Positions 8,394 to 18,643 are shown, counted from the first letter of the stretch. The stretch is 64,000 nucleotides of DNA from an uncultured Lachnospiraceae bacterium (GCA_902781655.1 CACZJZ010000005.1:56020-120019), one strand, 5' to 3'. The notes: generated by a model from the letters alone, not told the origin. Made by a program: numbers and translations.

Positions 8394-9908
8394 TCAGTGC
8401 CCGGTGTTCGCGCGGATCTGGTCGCTGATCGTCTGCACAGTATCCGAAACCTGATACCCGGATTCCCCGAATAGATATTCATGCAGCCACGTGACATTGT
8501 CCGCCAGTGTAACCGGAATGACACAGTCCTGCTTATCCACATAGGCGTCTGTGCGCAGGGACTCCGTCGGCACACCTGTACTGTCTCCGATAGAGTACTG
8601 TGTCGCGCCTGCCGCGAGCGAAGCGATCTCTGTCATCGAAAGGCTGGTCTGTACCTCTCCTTCCGAGAGAAGCTTCGTCGCGATCGACACCATCTGTGCC
8701 GCCGACGCCGTCTTCAACCTGGAGAAGGTCTGCGTAAGCACGGTTCTCTGCCGCTCGGTGCGGGTAAAATCCCCTCCCGCCGTATACCGGACGCGGCAGT
8801 ATGAAACCGCCTGCAGCCCCGTGAGCGTCTGTGTCCCCGCAGCCTGCACCGGATGATAGGTTTTGCCCAGCTCCTGCGCCATGGTGGACTGGTAATCGTT
8901 CATGTAATGAATCTCGTCCTCCTTGACATCGATGTCGATACCGCCGAGCGCATCGATGATATCTGCCACGCCGCCGAAGCCGATCGTCGCGTAATCCTCA
9001 ATATCCAGATCAAAATTCTGGTTCAGCATGGTGACGGCCTGTGTCGGACCGCCGTAGGCATAAGCTGCGTTTGCCTTTGTGTACCTGCCGTCCCCGATGT
9101 CAAGATATGTGTCACGGTAAACCGAGACGAGCTTTGCCTCCTTCGTCCCGTTGTTGATGGACAAGATGATCATGACATCGCTTCGGTTGTTTCCCTTGTC
9201 CAGGCTGTTCTCGATGGAATCGACACCGAACAGCGCGATATTGGTGTATCCCGTGAGCGTCGTGTCCTTCGACACCTGCTCAGCGATCTTTTCCTTCACC
9301 TGACTGAGCCGGATGGACCCATGCATGCGATAATATGCCGCACACAGCAGCAAAATTCCAGCGAGCAGGATGACAAGCAGCACCCGGAAGAAACGGACAA
9401 CCGGATTTTTCTTCTTCTTTCCCTCAGGTTTTTCCTGCTCAGGTTCCGTATCATACGTCACATCGACCTGCGACCCCAGTCTGCGTCGGCTTCGCAGGTC
9501 GTCCTCATCTTCCTCCCGTCGTCTGGCGGCGCGCGCCCTCTCCCGGCGAATCATGTCATCCTCCTGATCCAGCTGCTGCTTGCGGCGCTGCAGCGCTTTC
9601 CTCTCCCGCTCGAGCTCCTGACGCTCCTGGGCGAGCCGCTCCTGCTCTGCCGCGTCCTGGTCAGACGGCGCTGCCGCATTCTCTGGCTGACCGGCTGCGG
9701 AATCTGCCGCCCTTCCGATTGCCTCACCGATGGCCTGATTCGTCTGCGTCACCTCCTCCGCATAGGACGATCTCTTTCCCGCTGCCTCTTCCGCCATCTG
9801 ACGCAAGTCAGCCTGCACCGTCGCGGCGCGACGTCTCTCTTCCTCTTCCATCTGCGCCCGGAACGCAGTCTCATCCATTTCTTCCTTTTTTCTGTCCAAA
9901 TCGCTCAT
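8394..9908 (-). CDS. LytR-CpsA-Psr (LCP) family phosphotransferase
   Basis: 504-residue membrane-anchored enzyme of the LCP family, which attaches wall teichoic acid or capsule-type polymers from a lipid carrier to peptidoglycan. A long charged cytoplasmic arm (1-165, coiled-coil-like, rich in Glu/Arg/Gln) precedes one transmembrane helix (about 172-196). The extracellular LCP domain follows, with NIALFGVDS, NRSDVMIILSI, KLVSVYRDTYLDI and TRTERQRTVL, which contain the conserved Arg/Asp residues that bind the pyrophosphate. The cytoplasmic arm is much longer than in Bacillus TagT/TagU. Weak ribosome-binding site before the ATG at 9908. Confidence 0.93.
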   Translation of the reverse strand: MSDLDRKKEEMDETAFRAQMEEEERRRAATVQADLRQMAEEAAGKRSSYAEEVTQTNQAIGEAIGRAADSAAGQPENAAAPSDQDAAEQERLAQERQELERERKALQRRKQQLDQEDDMIRRERARAARRREEDEDDLRSRRRLGSQVDVTYDTEPEQEKPEGKKKKNPVVRFFRVLLVILLAGILLLCAAYYRMHGSIRLSQVKEKIAEQVSKDTTLTGYTNIALFGVDSIENSLDKGNNRSDVMIILSINNGTKEAKLVSVYRDTYLDIGDGRYTKANAAYAYGGPTQAVTMLNQNFDLDIEDYATIGFGGVADIIDALGGIDIDVKEDEIHYMNDYQSTMAQELGKTYHPVQAAGTQTLTGLQAVSYCRVRYTAGGDFTRTERQRTVLTQTFSRLKTASAAQMVSIATKLLSEGEVQTSLSMTEIASLAAGATQYSIGDSTGVPTESLRTDAYVDKQDCVIPVTLADNVTWLHEYLFGESGYQVSDTVQTISDQIRANTGH

Positions 9909-9930
9909 CCGTATTACCCACGCCGAGTCC

Positions 9931-10218
9931 TCAGAATTCTCCCCAGCTGCTGATCGGCCAGAAATCCCGTTCCTTCTCAGCCACCGGAATTTTCTCCGTC
10001 CTCTGTCCTGTCACCTCGATATAAGGATCGTTCTTCAGCTGACTCAGCATAACAAAGATTGCCATGTGTTCTCCCTGCACTTCCATCGTCACGCTGCCGT
10101 CCCCGTTATTCCTCACCCACCCGGTGAGATCGTAGCGGCGGGCAAGCTGAGTCGCTTTCCAGCGGAACCCGACCCCCTGGACACGTCCGTAAAATTGAAT
10201 GCGTCTGCGTACCTTCAT
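9931..10218 (-). CDS. acyP: Acylphosphatase
   Basis: 95-residue enzyme that hydrolyses acyl phosphates. The family signature GRVQGVGFRW (11-20) contains the catalytic Arg19, and GWVRNNGDGSV contains the catalytic Asn37. The length matches the 90-100 residues usual for the family, with a slightly extended tail (WPISSWGEF). The ATG at 10218 gives the family-like N-terminus; upstream in-frame sequence overlaps the Nudix gene. It follows the Nudix gene by 11 nt in the same operon. Confidence 0.95.
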   Translation of the reverse strand: MKVRRRIQFYGRVQGVGFRWKATQLARRYDLTGWVRNNGDGSVTMEVQGEHMAIFVMLSQLKNDPYIEVTGQRTEKIPVAEKERDFWPISSWGEF

Positions 10219-10229
10219 ACATGACCCGC

Positions 10230-10733
10230 TCAGATCATCTCCGCCTTCCTGAGGCTGTCCCCATGATAATGGAGACGGAGATGGAAAAAAGGCTGTCCCT
10301 GCGTCAGATAACGAAGAAAAATCCGGTCTCCCTCCCACAGGGAAAGCTTCATCACTTCCGGGATCGGCACCCAGGCCAGCACTCCCTCGTCACACACCTG
10401 CCGCAGGCTTCCGTCCGGCTCCGTCGGAATATCTCCCGTAAAACAGTCCGCCGTGTACAGATACATCACTTCACTCTCGCAGCAGTCATTCAGAAAATCA
10501 ATCACGCCGCGGTACTGAAGGTGCGTGAGGACCAGTCCGGTCTCCTCCCGTGCTTCCCGCCTGACGCACTCCTCCGGCGTCTCGCCCGGCTCGACATGCC
10601 CGCCGATCCCGATCCACTTTCCCTGATTCAGGTCCTGCTTCTTCTTTACGCGGTGCAGCATGAGCCAGCAGCCGTCCTTCTCGACATAACACAGAGTCGT
10701 GCGGACCAGACCCTCTTCCGTGTAGGTTTTCAT
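10230..10733 (-). CDS. Nudix hydrolase (8-oxo-dGTP-diphosphatase-like)
   Basis: 167-residue nucleotide pyrophosphatase. The Nudix box is complete: GHVEPGETPEECV then RREAREETGL, i.e. Gx5Ex7REUXEEXGU, which binds Mg2+. The N-terminus (TTLCYVEKDGCWLMLHRV) and WIGIGG are those of MutT/YvcI-type housecleaning enzymes. ATG at 10733 has GGAGG 7 nt upstream; a GTG one codon earlier is possible but too close. Member of the malic-enzyme operon. Confidence 0.93.
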   Translation of the reverse strand: MKTYTEEGLVRTTLCYVEKDGCWLMLHRVKKKQDLNQGKWIGIGGHVEPGETPEECVRREAREETGLVLTHLQYRGVIDFLNDCCESEVMYLYTADCFTGDIPTEPDGSLRQVCDEGVLAWVPIPEVMKLSLWEGDRIFLRYLTQGQPFFHLRLHYHGDSLRKAEMI

Positions 10734-10771
10734 CACAGCGCCTCCGTACCGCTTACGATATGGATCCTCGT

Positions 10772-11287
10772 TCAGAGCAGCTGTCCGACCAGCTGCTGGT
10801 ACACCTCCTGGTTTTTCTCCAGCCAGTGCTGCACCACCGTTTTCGCAATCTGTTCATCCGGAACGCTGAGACGGATATTGACGAGCTGCCTTCCCCGCTC
10901 TCTGGCAGACAGATCGACCTCCACATCGCCCGCCGCCATCCGATAATACCGCGCCCCGACATCCGCCTCATCCCGGATCGTCATGCCATTTTTCCGGAGA
11001 AAATCCGTGCATTCTTTTCGAATATCCGCGTTCAGGTCATGCTCGAAGAAGCGGAGCGTCTCCTGCCCCTCCCCGGTGATCCGGAGCATCGTGCGGTTGC
11101 CCATCGTCTCGGACGTGATAAGCCCCGACTCCAGAAGCTCCGAGATGGCCTGCTGGGAGGACAGATAGTTATTCGTCAGTCCCCTGTCCAGCAGGAAATC
11201 CGTGATCGTCGTCCTCGCCAGCGCGTCGCCGGTCCGGTCGAGCATGTACAGCGTAATCAATTTATAAACGGTTATCGGAGATGTCAT
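10772..11287 (-). CDS. DUF4364 family winged-helix protein
   Basis: 171 residues. The N-terminal half (ITVYKLITLYMLDRTG...LSSQQAISELLESGLI) is a PadR/winged-helix-like DNA-binding fold of the DUF4364 family, common in Clostridia; the C-terminal half is the family's beta-rich region (DVEVDLSARERGRQLVNIRLSVP). Its regulatory target is not known. It sits between the malic enzyme (23 nt upstream) and the Nudix gene (38 nt downstream). Confidence 0.85.
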   Translation of the reverse strand: MTSPITVYKLITLYMLDRTGDALARTTITDFLLDRGLTNNYLSSQQAISELLESGLITSETMGNRTMLRITGEGQETLRFFEHDLNADIRKECTDFLRKNGMTIRDEADVGARYYRMAAGDVEVDLSARERGRQLVNIRLSVPDEQIAKTVVQHWLEKNQEVYQQLVGQLL

Positions 11288-11310
11288 AAGCTCTTTTCAT
11301 GCTGACTGCG

Positions 11311-12477
11311 TCAGAACACAGTCTCTGTGATATGATCCTTCACCGCCGCGGATACGACATCCGCCACCCTCGGGTCAAAGGCATCCGGCAAAATATAGTC
11401 CTCACTCAGTTCCCCGTCGCTGACCAGCCCTGCCAGTGCCGCCGCTGCCGCCAGCTTCATCTCCTCCGTGATCTGTGCCGCATGTCCCTCCAGGGCGCCG
11501 CGGAAAATGCCCGGAAAGATCAGAACGTTATTCACCTGGTTTGGGAAATCGGAGCGGCCGGTTCCCACAACGCGGGCACCCGCTGCCTTTGCCTCGTCCG
11601 GCATAATCTCCGGAACAGGGTTCGCCATGGCGAAGAGAATGGCATCCCGGTTCATGCTGCGCACCATATCCTGCGTCACCACGCCGGGAGCGGAGACGCC
11701 GATGAAGATATCGGCGCCCTGCAGGGCATCCGCCAGCGTGCCGGAGATATCGTCCTCATTGGTCACCTCCAGCATTTCCTTTTTGATCCAGTTGAGCCGC
11801 TCGGAATGGCTCGAGACGATCCCTCTGGAGTCGCACAGCAGCAAATGGCGGAACCCGTAGCGCAGCAGCAGCTTTGCAATGGCGATGCCAGCTGCGCCGG
11901 AGCCGTTGACCACCACGCGGCAGTCCTCCTTTTTCTTGCCGACAATCCTGAGTGCATTGATGACGCCGGCCAGAACGATCACTGCCGTGCCATGCTGGTC
12001 GTCGTGAAAGACCGGAATGTGCATCGTCTCCTTCAGTCTTCTCTCGATCTCGAAGCATCTGGGAGCGCTGATATCCTCCAGATTGATTCCGCCGAACGTA
12101 GGCTCGAGCAGCTGGACAGCCTTGACGATTTCGTCCACATCCTGCGTCGCGAGACAGATCGGAAACGCATTGACGCCGCCGAATGCCTTGAACAGCGCAC
12201 ACTTCCCCTCCATCACCGGCATCGCGGCCTCCGGCCCGATATTCCCGAGACCGAGCACGGCCGAGCCGTCGGAGACGACCGCAATCGTATTTTGTTTGAG
12301 CGTGTAGGTATACGCCCTGGTTTTGTCCGCGTGGATCTCCTTGCAGGGCTCGGCGACCCCCGGCGTGTACGCGAGAGCCAGATCCTCCCGGGACTTCAGC
12401 TGACACTTCGGTTCCGTGCTGATTTTGCCCTTCCACTGGGCATGCAGTTCGAGCGCTTTCTGTGCATTTGTCGACAT
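11311..12477 (-). CDS. NAD(P)-dependent malic enzyme
   Basis: 388-residue cytoplasmic enzyme that decarboxylates malate to pyruvate. The N-terminal malic domain has the Tyr/Lys region (LAYTPGVAEPCKEIHAD) and GDGSAVLGLGN-like SDGSAVLGLGNIGPEAAMPV; metal-binding acidic residues lie in NLEDISAPRCFEIERRL and HDDQHGTAVIVLAG. The NAD(P)-binding domain has GSGAAGIAIAKLLL. The short bacterial form without a phosphotransacetylase domain. ATG at 12477 has GGGAGG 8 nt upstream. First gene of its operon, directly after the terminator of the GH3 gene. Confidence 0.95.
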   Translation of the reverse strand: MSTNAQKALELHAQWKGKISTEPKCQLKSREDLALAYTPGVAEPCKEIHADKTRAYTYTLKQNTIAVVSDGSAVLGLGNIGPEAAMPVMEGKCALFKAFGGVNAFPICLATQDVDEIVKAVQLLEPTFGGINLEDISAPRCFEIERRLKETMHIPVFHDDQHGTAVIVLAGVINALRIVGKKKEDCRVVVNGSGAAGIAIAKLLLRYGFRHLLLCDSRGIVSSHSERLNWIKKEMLEVTNEDDISGTLADALQGADIFIGVSAPGVVTQDMVRSMNRDAILFAMANPVPEIMPDEAKAAGARVVGTGRSDFPNQVNNVLIFPGIFRGALEGHAAQITEEMKLAAAAALAGLVSDGELSEDYILPDAFDPRVADVVSAAVKDHITETVF

Positions 12478-12490
12478 CGACTTATCCTCC

Positions 12491-12543
12491 CAAAAAATAG
12501 CCCGGGTGCCGGGCAGACTGCTTCGCATCTTCCGGCACCCAGG
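12491..12543 (-). terminator. Intrinsic terminator after the GH3 gene
   Basis: On the minus strand a GGGTGCCGG / CCGGCACCC stem (12532-12540 and 12504-12512) is followed by GGGCTATTTTTT. It separates the GH3 glucosidase gene from the malic enzyme operon. Confidence 0.88.
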
Positions 12544-12554
12544 CAATCAGTGTA

Positions 12555-14999
12555 TCACTTTTTGTTCAACTGCGCGATGATGCCCGCAAGCTGTTCTCTC
12601 GTGATGGCGCCTCTGCCAAAACTGACGAGCTGGCGGAGCGGCATATCCCGCATCATGCTCTCCACCATCTGGGCATTGATCGCGTCCGCCGCGGCGGATC
12701 CTTCCTCCGCGCCGGCGCCGGTGTCCTGATTGTTCTTCTGGAACTTCGCGAGCAGCGGCCCGATGACCCGCTTCGCATCCTCGTCCGCGAGCAGATCCCC
12801 GAACGTCGCATTGTCGTCCCACACTTTCGGAATCTTCGTGTCCGATGTGACGTGGAGTGTCAGCTCCTTCGTGATGTTGCGGGAACTGTCGCCAATGCCG
12901 ATGACGTAGTCGCCAGGCTCCACATACCAGTCGTGGATCTCCGTGTTCCAGTATGCGAAGGAAGTCTTGTCCAGCGTAAAGGTGACGGTTCTGGTCATGA
13001 AGCCATCTAACTCGACCTTGGCAAAACCCTTGAGCTCACGGACCGGACGGATCGTCTTCGGATTCTTCTCTCCCACATAGAGCTGCACGACCTGCTTGCC
13101 CTTTCTCGCGCCGGCGTTCTGTGCCTTCACCGAGATTGTCAGAACACCATGATCGATATTGACCTGCGGAATGGCCTGATCCGGATTCTTCTCCGCCGCA
13201 GTGGTATCGGCGATTATCTCGCCGTTCACCGCCGCGGTCATCCCGCCGAAACTGAATTTGGAGTAGCTGAGTCCGTACCCGAACGGATAGCGGACCGGCA
13301 TATTCTTCTTATCGTAATAGCGGTAGCCGACGAAGACGCCCTCCCGGTACTCCGTGCGGTCGTGGTCGCCCGGGAACCAGAGATAGGACGGGTTGTCCTC
13401 AAGACGCAGCGGGATAGATTCCGCGAGATGCCCGCTCGGATTTTTCACGCCGTACAGCAGATCAACCGTCGCCCTTCCGACGGCCTGCCCGCCGAGGTAC
13501 ATATCGAGAATGCCGCGGATATTCGCATCGTCAGCCCAGTCCATCTCCATCGGCGCACCGTGATGGAGCACCACGACACAGTTCTGACAGACGGAGGAAA
13601 CCGTTCTGATCAGAGACACCTGGTTCTCCGGCATCCGCATCGAAGTCCTGTCATACCCCTCAGACTCAAAGGATTCCGGAAGCCCGACAAAGAGTACCGC
13701 CACATCGCAGTCCATCGCCGCGGCGAGCGCTTCGCCGAGAAGCTCCTCGTCCGTCTCTTCCTTCGACGCGTCATAGCCGCGGGCGTAGGTCACATCCAGC
13801 CCGTCCGCTTTTGCAGCCTCAAGCGCGGATTCCACGCGAAAGCTGTTGATATGGGAGCTTCCGCCTCCCTGATAGCGCGGCTTCTCTGCAAACTCACCGA
13901 GAAAGGCCACCCTTGTTTCCCTGCGGAGCGGCAGAATCGGCCGGTTGAAGGCCGGATTTCCGCCGGCATTCCCGCCCGTAATGTCAAACAGCGGATCCGG
14001 CTCCTGCGTCTCCGCGCTCGCCTCCGGATCCTTCATCAGTTCATTTTTCAGCAGGACCGCACTCTCCGCCTCGACATCGCCGGACATGCGGTGCTGTGCC
14101 TCCATATCCCAGGGCGTCTCCGGCTTCTTCGTGCTCTCGTAGTGATCGACAAGACGGAGTACGCGGCGCACACTCTCGTCCACTTCCTTCTCATCGAGAC
14201 GGCCTTCCCGCACCGCCTTCACGATCGCGGCATCATTCTGCCCATTGCTTCCCGGCATTTCCAGATCGAGCCCGGCGTGCACGCCCTTCGCGCGGTCGCG
14301 GACGGCACCCCAGTCGCTGACGACAAGGCCCTCGAAGCCCCACTCGCCGCGCAGCACATCGTTCAGCAGCCAGCGGTTTTCCGAAACCTGCGTCCCGTTC
14401 AGCTTGTTGTAGGAGCACATCACCGTGTAGGGCTGCGACTCTTTGACAATGATCTCAAATGCGCGGAGATAAATCTCGCGCAGCGTCCGCTCATCCACCT
14501 GCGAATCGCAGGTCATCCGCCTGGTCTCCTGATCGTTCGCGGCAAAATGCTTGACAGAGGCACCGACGTTCTTTGCCTGCAGACCCCGCACCTCCGCCGC
14601 GGCCATTTTGCCGGCCAGATACGGATCCTCGGACTGATATTCAAAATTCCGTCCGCACAGCGGAGAACGCTTGATGTTCACTGCGGGTCCCAGATCGACG
14701 GCCAGCTTCTCGTGCTGCGCCGAGTCCGCGATCGCCTCCCCAACCTTCTCCATCATCTCCTTGTCGAAGGAGCAGGCGGTTGCACAGGCCGGCGGAAAGC
14801 AGACAGCCCTGATGCTGTCGTTCACGCCGAGATTGTCCTGTGTCTGGTCCTGCTTGCGCAGCCCGTGAGGGCCGTCGCTGACCATCACCGCCGGAATGCC
14901 AAGGCGTTCCACCGCCTTAGTGTGCCAGAAATCCGCGCCGGAGAGGAGACTTGCCTTCTCCTCCAGCGTCATTTCAGAAATCAGCTTCTCGATATCCAT
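12555..14999 (-). CDS. Glycoside hydrolase family 3 beta-glucosidase
   Basis: 814-residue cytoplasmic exo-beta-glycosidase (no signal peptide), probably acting on imported cellobiose-like or steroid/plant glucosides. The GH3 N-terminal barrel runs about 1-300, with DGPHGLR substrate-binding residues and VVSDWGAV, whose Asp229 is the expected nucleophile. KHFAANDQETRR is the family's conserved KHF motif. The alpha/beta sandwich (PSGHLAESIP, YREGVFVGYRYYD) and the C-terminal fibronectin-III-like domain (KPKTIRPVRELKGF-like) follow; an extra helical segment of about 60 residues ends the protein. ATG at 14999 has AGGAAGGG upstream. It follows glycogen phosphorylase. Confidence 0.95.
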   Translation of the reverse strand: MDIEKLISEMTLEEKASLLSGADFWHTKAVERLGIPAVMVSDGPHGLRKQDQTQDNLGVNDSIRAVCFPPACATACSFDKEMMEKVGEAIADSAQHEKLAVDLGPAVNIKRSPLCGRNFEYQSEDPYLAGKMAAAEVRGLQAKNVGASVKHFAANDQETRRMTCDSQVDERTLREIYLRAFEIIVKESQPYTVMCSYNKLNGTQVSENRWLLNDVLRGEWGFEGLVVSDWGAVRDRAKGVHAGLDLEMPGSNGQNDAAIVKAVREGRLDEKEVDESVRRVLRLVDHYESTKKPETPWDMEAQHRMSGDVEAESAVLLKNELMKDPEASAETQEPDPLFDITGGNAGGNPAFNRPILPLRRETRVAFLGEFAEKPRYQGGGSSHINSFRVESALEAAKADGLDVTYARGYDASKEETDEELLGEALAAAMDCDVAVLFVGLPESFESEGYDRTSMRMPENQVSLIRTVSSVCQNCVVVLHHGAPMEMDWADDANIRGILDMYLGGQAVGRATVDLLYGVKNPSGHLAESIPLRLEDNPSYLWFPGDHDRTEYREGVFVGYRYYDKKNMPVRYPFGYGLSYSKFSFGGMTAAVNGEIIADTTAAEKNPDQAIPQVNIDHGVLTISVKAQNAGARKGKQVVQLYVGEKNPKTIRPVRELKGFAKVELDGFMTRTVTFTLDKTSFAYWNTEIHDWYVEPGDYVIGIGDSSRNITKELTLHVTSDTKIPKVWDDNATFGDLLADEDAKRVIGPLLAKFQKNNQDTGAGAEEGSAAADAINAQMVESMMRDMPLRQLVSFGRGAITREQLAGIIAQLNKK

Positions 15000-15065
15000 G
15001 ATTTCCCTTCCTTTCCCCTTTCGCATCATCCTGCCGCTTCGATGCCAATCTGCCCTAATAGTACA

Positions 15066-15100
15066 CAAAAACTTCCGGAAACGCCACGCGCTTCCGGAAG
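15066..15100 (-). terminator. Intrinsic terminator after glycogen phosphorylase
   Basis: Minus-strand stem CTTCCGGAA / TTCCGGAAG (15092-15100 and 15072-15080) followed by TTTTTG, starting 18 nt after the phosphorylase stop codon. Confidence 0.88.
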
Positions 15101-15117
15101 TCTTTATAATCATTTCA

Positions 15118-17460
15118 TCATCCCTTCACCACCGGTGCCGGGCTGATGTCCAGATGCCAGATGTCCTTGTTGTACTGCTCGATCGTGCGGTCGCTGCTGA
15201 AATAGCCTGCCTTCGCGATATTGACAAGGCTCATCTGCTCCCAATGTCTTCGGTCCTCGAAATCCGCGAACATCTTGTCCTTGACCCGGATGTAATCCTC
15301 GAGGTCGATCAGAGCCATGAACCAGTCCTTGTTCAGAATGTCGTGATACAGACGCTCCAGATTTTCCTTATGGCCGACGGCCATCATCTGCGGTCCGACG
15401 AGGAAGTCGACGGCTTCCTTTATGACAGGACTCCTGTCGTAATAGTCCTTCGACACATAGTCATGATTCTTGTAATGAGCGATGACCGTATCCGCGTCGA
15501 TGCCGAACATGTAGATGTTCTCATCGCCCACCAGCTCATGAATTTCGACGTTTGCGCCGTCGGAGGTGCCGAGCGTCACCGCGCCGTTCAGCATAAACTT
15601 CATGTTGGACGTACCGGAGGCTTCCTTCGAAGCGAGCGAAATCTGCTCACTGACATCACAGGCCGGGATGAGCTTCTCCGCGTAGGAGACGTTGTAATTC
15701 GTCACCATGACCACATGCATGTACGGATTCACGTCCGGATCCTGATTGATAATCTCCTGCAGGCACTTGATCACGTGGATGATATCCTGCGCGATGATAT
15801 AGGCGGGAGCGGCCTTCGCGCCGAAGATGAAATTCAGCGGACGGACCGGCTTCTTGCCGCTCTTGATCTCCAGATACTTGTGGATGATATACAGCGCATT
15901 CATCTGCTGTCTCTTGTACTCATGCAGACGCTTGACCTGGATGTCGAAGATGCCGTTCTCCGCGAGCTGGACGCCCTCGTGCTCCGCTATGTACGCCGTG
16001 AGGCTGTTCTTGTGAACCTGCTTGATCTCATCGAGCCGATGGAGCACCTCGTCGTCCTCGCGGTACTCGAGCAGCTTCTCGAGATTCGTCGCATCCTTCT
16101 TATAGGAATCGCCGATCTTCTCAGAGAGAAAATCCGCGAGCTCATGATTGCAGGACAGCAGCCAGCGGCGGAAGGTGATGCCGTTCGTCTTGTTGTTGAA
16201 CTTCTCCGGATAAATCCTGTAGAAGTTGTGGAGTTCTGTCTGTTCCAGAATCTGCGTGTGAATCGCCGCGACACCGTTCACGGAGAAACCGTAGTGGATA
16301 TCGATGTGCGCCATATGCACGCGGTTATCCTTATCGATGATATAGACGGAAGCATCGTCGTATTTTGCGCGGACTCTGCGGTCAAGCTCCTTAATGTAGG
16401 GAACAAGCTGCGGAACGACCTTCTCCAGATATTCCATCGGCCAGGTCTCAAGCGCCTCGGCCAGAATCGTGTGGTTCGTGTAGGCGCAGGTTTTGCTGAC
16501 CACATCGATGGCCTCGTCCATCGTGAACGCCTTGTCCTCGACCAGAATGCGGATCAGCTCAGGGATCACCATCGTCGGGTGGGTGTCGTTGATCTGAATC
16601 ACCGCATGATCATAGAGATGGCGCAGGTCATACTGGCGCGCCTTCATCTCGCGCAGAATCAGCTGCGCCGCGTTGCTGACCATGAAATACTGCTGATAAA
16701 TGCGGAGAAGACGGCCCTTCTCCGTGGAGTCATCCGGGTACAGGAACAGAGTCAGATTCTTCTCGATCTCATCCTGATCGAAGGCGATCCCTTCCTTCAC
16801 CAGCGAGTCGTCGACCGTCTCCACATCGAACAGACGCAGCTTGTTGACGCCGTTGTCGTAACCGACCACATCGATGTCATAGAGCCGGCTCGTCACCTTG
16901 CGATTACCAAAATACACGTCGAACGAAACGTCGGTAGCGTCCTCCCACGAATCCTTCTGGATCCAGGGATCCTTCTCCGCGACCTGCAGATTGTCGCGAA
17001 ACACCTGCCGGAACAGGCCGTAATGGTAGTTGAGTCCGATGCCCTCGCCCGGAAGGCCGAGCGTCGCAATGGAGTCCATAAAGCACGCGGCAAGTCTGCC
17101 GAGACCGCCGTTGCCAAGGCTCGGTTCCGGCTCAACTTCTTCGACCGCGGCAAGGCTCTTGCCATTCTTCTCCAGAATTTCCTTCACCCGGTCGTAGATG
17201 CGCAAATTGATCAGATTATTCGAGAGCAGCTTTCCGATCAGGAACTCAGCGGAGATGTAGTACACCTTCTTCTCCCCGGTGTTCCGCTCGGTGACATTGA
17301 GCAGACGCTTGGTCAGCAACAGAAGCGAATAATAGATCTCCTCATTGCTGCATTCGGCAATCGACTTGCCGTAGCGCTCCGCGACAATGTCCGTGAACTG
17401 CTGCTCCAGGTTGAGCACCAGAACATCCCGCTTCATGTTGGTTGTATTTTGTCCCATCAT
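15118..17460 (-). CDS. glgP: Glycogen/alpha-glucan phosphorylase
   Basis: 780-residue pyridoxal-phosphate enzyme that releases glucose-1-phosphate from glycogen or maltodextrins. Conserved blocks: [56 protein letters not shown] and the pyridoxal-lysine region [16 protein letters not shown] (about residue 620; Ser replaces the usual second Gly of SGTGNMK). The protein is somewhat shorter than the 800-830 residues typical of the family. GGAGG 8 nt upstream supports the first ATG at 17460. It lies just downstream of a LacI-type regulator gene in the same direction. Confidence 0.96.
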   Translation of the reverse strand: MMGQNTTNMKRDVLVLNLEQQFTDIVAERYGKSIAECSNEEIYYSLLLLTKRLLNVTERNTGEKKVYYISAEFLIGKLLSNNLINLRIYDRVKEILEKNGKSLAAVEEVEPEPSLGNGGLGRLAACFMDSIATLGLPGEGIGLNYHYGLFRQVFRDNLQVAEKDPWIQKDSWEDATDVSFDVYFGNRKVTSRLYDIDVVGYDNGVNKLRLFDVETVDDSLVKEGIAFDQDEIEKNLTLFLYPDDSTEKGRLLRIYQQYFMVSNAAQLILREMKARQYDLRHLYDHAVIQINDTHPTMVIPELIRILVEDKAFTMDEAIDVVSKTCAYTNHTILAEALETWPMEYLEKVVPQLVPYIKELDRRVRAKYDDASVYIIDKDNRVHMAHIDIHYGFSVNGVAAIHTQILEQTELHNFYRIYPEKFNNKTNGITFRRWLLSCNHELADFLSEKIGDSYKKDATNLEKLLEYREDDEVLHRLDEIKQVHKNSLTAYIAEHEGVQLAENGIFDIQVKRLHEYKRQQMNALYIIHKYLEIKSGKKPVRPLNFIFGAKAAPAYIIAQDIIHVIKCLQEIINQDPDVNPYMHVVMVTNYNVSYAEKLIPACDVSEQISLASKEASGTSNMKFMLNGAVTLGTSDGANVEIHELVGDENIYMFGIDADTVIAHYKNHDYVSKDYYDRSPVIKEAVDFLVGPQMMAVGHKENLERLYHDILNKDWFMALIDLEDYIRVKDKMFADFEDRRHWEQMSLVNIAKAGYFSSDRTIEQYNKDIWHLDISPAPVVKG

Positions 17461-17586
17461 CTATCTATCCTCCTGCTTTTGCCAGAGAGGCACTGCCTCC
17501 CGTTTGCATTTGCGATTACTTTTCCTTTTGCATCTGTACCCTGTTTCCGTTTGCGTCTTCCGTTATATGAATGATTGCATTGTCCG

Positions 17587-17601
17587 ATGGAACGCTTCCA
17601 T
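17587..17601. promoter_or_regulatory. Perfect palindrome upstream of glgP
   Basis: ATGGAA-CGC-TTCCAT, 6-bp perfect arms, lies in the 193-bp gap between lacI-type regulator and glgP. It shares GGAA...TTCC with the operator upstream of the regulator gene but has a narrower spacing (11 against 14 bp). A regulator site for glgP is plausible but not shown. Confidence 0.4.
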
Positions 17602-17653
17602 GCTTTCAAAGCTCTATGCCGCGGCGGACGATCCTCAAACTGCCTGACGCAGA

Positions 17654-18643
17654 TCAGTCTATGACATCGTCATACGTCATCCGGACAATCTTGTACGGCA
17701 TGACAATTTTCTTGCCGCTCTCCCCCGCCATCAGACGCTGCACCTCCCGGATGCTCTCCGCAGCGATCGCGTCAAAGCTCTGCTTGACCGTATACATCTG
17801 CTTTCCCGCATAGCCCATGAGCTTCAGGCCGTCGAAGCCGCAGACCGGACGGAAAATATCCATCCGGATGAGCTCCCGCATCGCGCCGAGCGCCATCATA
17901 TCCGAGGCACACACCACCGCGTCGTACTGCGCTCCATACCTGCGGGTGATCTCCTGCGCCCTGCGCTCGGAGAAATGCCCGTTCCGCACCATCAGCGACA
18001 GCTTCTTATCCCTGGCGAGCCGCTTCATGCCACCAAGCCGCGCCGCGGAGACATATCCATTGTCGTCACCCGACAGATACAGCACCCGGCTGCAGTGATT
18101 CTCCTCCAGCATCCGTCCCGCCACCTCGTACTGCGCTGTTTCATTGTCAATACTGATGTTGGACGTCCGCTGAGCAAGGAACGGCGCGTCGATCACGACG
18201 GTACAGAACTCCCCGCTTTCGATCAGCTCAATCAGCCGCGACTGCGTTTTATCCAGCGTGCAGACCACCAGCCCGCCGACATTCTGCGTCCGCAGATACT
18301 GAATTGACGCCTCCACCGACCGCTCCTCCATCGAATAGGAAAAAGCAATCGTCACATCCATACCGAGCTTTCTCGCGCAGTTGATCGCGCCGGACAGATA
18401 CTGCATACTGATCTCATCGTTCAGCCGGCTCGACGGCGCGGAATTAATCACCAGACAAATGCGCGCCGGCATCTTCGAGGACAGCGTAGCGGCCGCGGCA
18501 TTCGGGACAAACTGCAGCTTCCGCACCGCCTCCTCCACCCGGTTTCTCGTCTCCGGCGAGACATTCGGATAATGATTCAGCACCTTCGAAACCGTCGAAA
18601 TGGCGACTCCTGCCTCCCTGGCAACATCACGGATCGATGTCAT
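17654..18643 (-). CDS. LacI family transcriptional regulator
   Basis: 329-residue repressor. The helix-turn-helix (SIRDVAREAGVAISTVSKVLN, read in two parts) occupies residues 3-23, followed by the hinge helix (AAAATLSSKMP). The periplasmic-binding-protein-like effector domain fills the rest (SRVLYLSGDDNGYVSAARLGG, DAVVCASDMMALGAM, VCGFDGLKLMGYAG). ATG at 18643 has GGGAGG 7 nt upstream; the longer in-frame reading runs through its own promoter and operator and is rejected. Likely autoregulated and a controller of glgP and the GH3 gene downstream; the effector is probably a glucan-derived sugar (inference). Confidence 0.95.
   Translation of the reverse strand: MTSIRDVAREAGVAISTVSKVLNHYPNVSPETRNRVEEAVRKLQFVPNAAAATLSSKMPARICLVINSAPSSRLNDEISMQYLSGAINCARKLGMDVTIAFSYSMEERSVEASIQYLRTQNVGGLVVCTLDKTQSRLIELIESGEFCTVVIDAPFLAQRTSNISIDNETAQYEVAGRMLEENHCSRVLYLSGDDNGYVSAARLGGMKRLARDKKLSLMVRNGHFSERRAQEITRRYGAQYDAVVCASDMMALGAMRELIRMDIFRPVCGFDGLKLMGYAGKQMYTVKQSFDAIAAESIREVQRLMAGESGKKIVMPYKIVRMTYDDVID

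Noticed and set aside
13149-15146. 665-codon plus-strand frame
   Set aside because: Antisense to the GH3 gene, whose catalytic motifs are intact.
14896-17574. 892-codon plus-strand frame
   Set aside because: It runs antisense through the whole glycogen phosphorylase gene; such long shadow frames are common in GC-rich codon use, and the minus strand has full family motifs.
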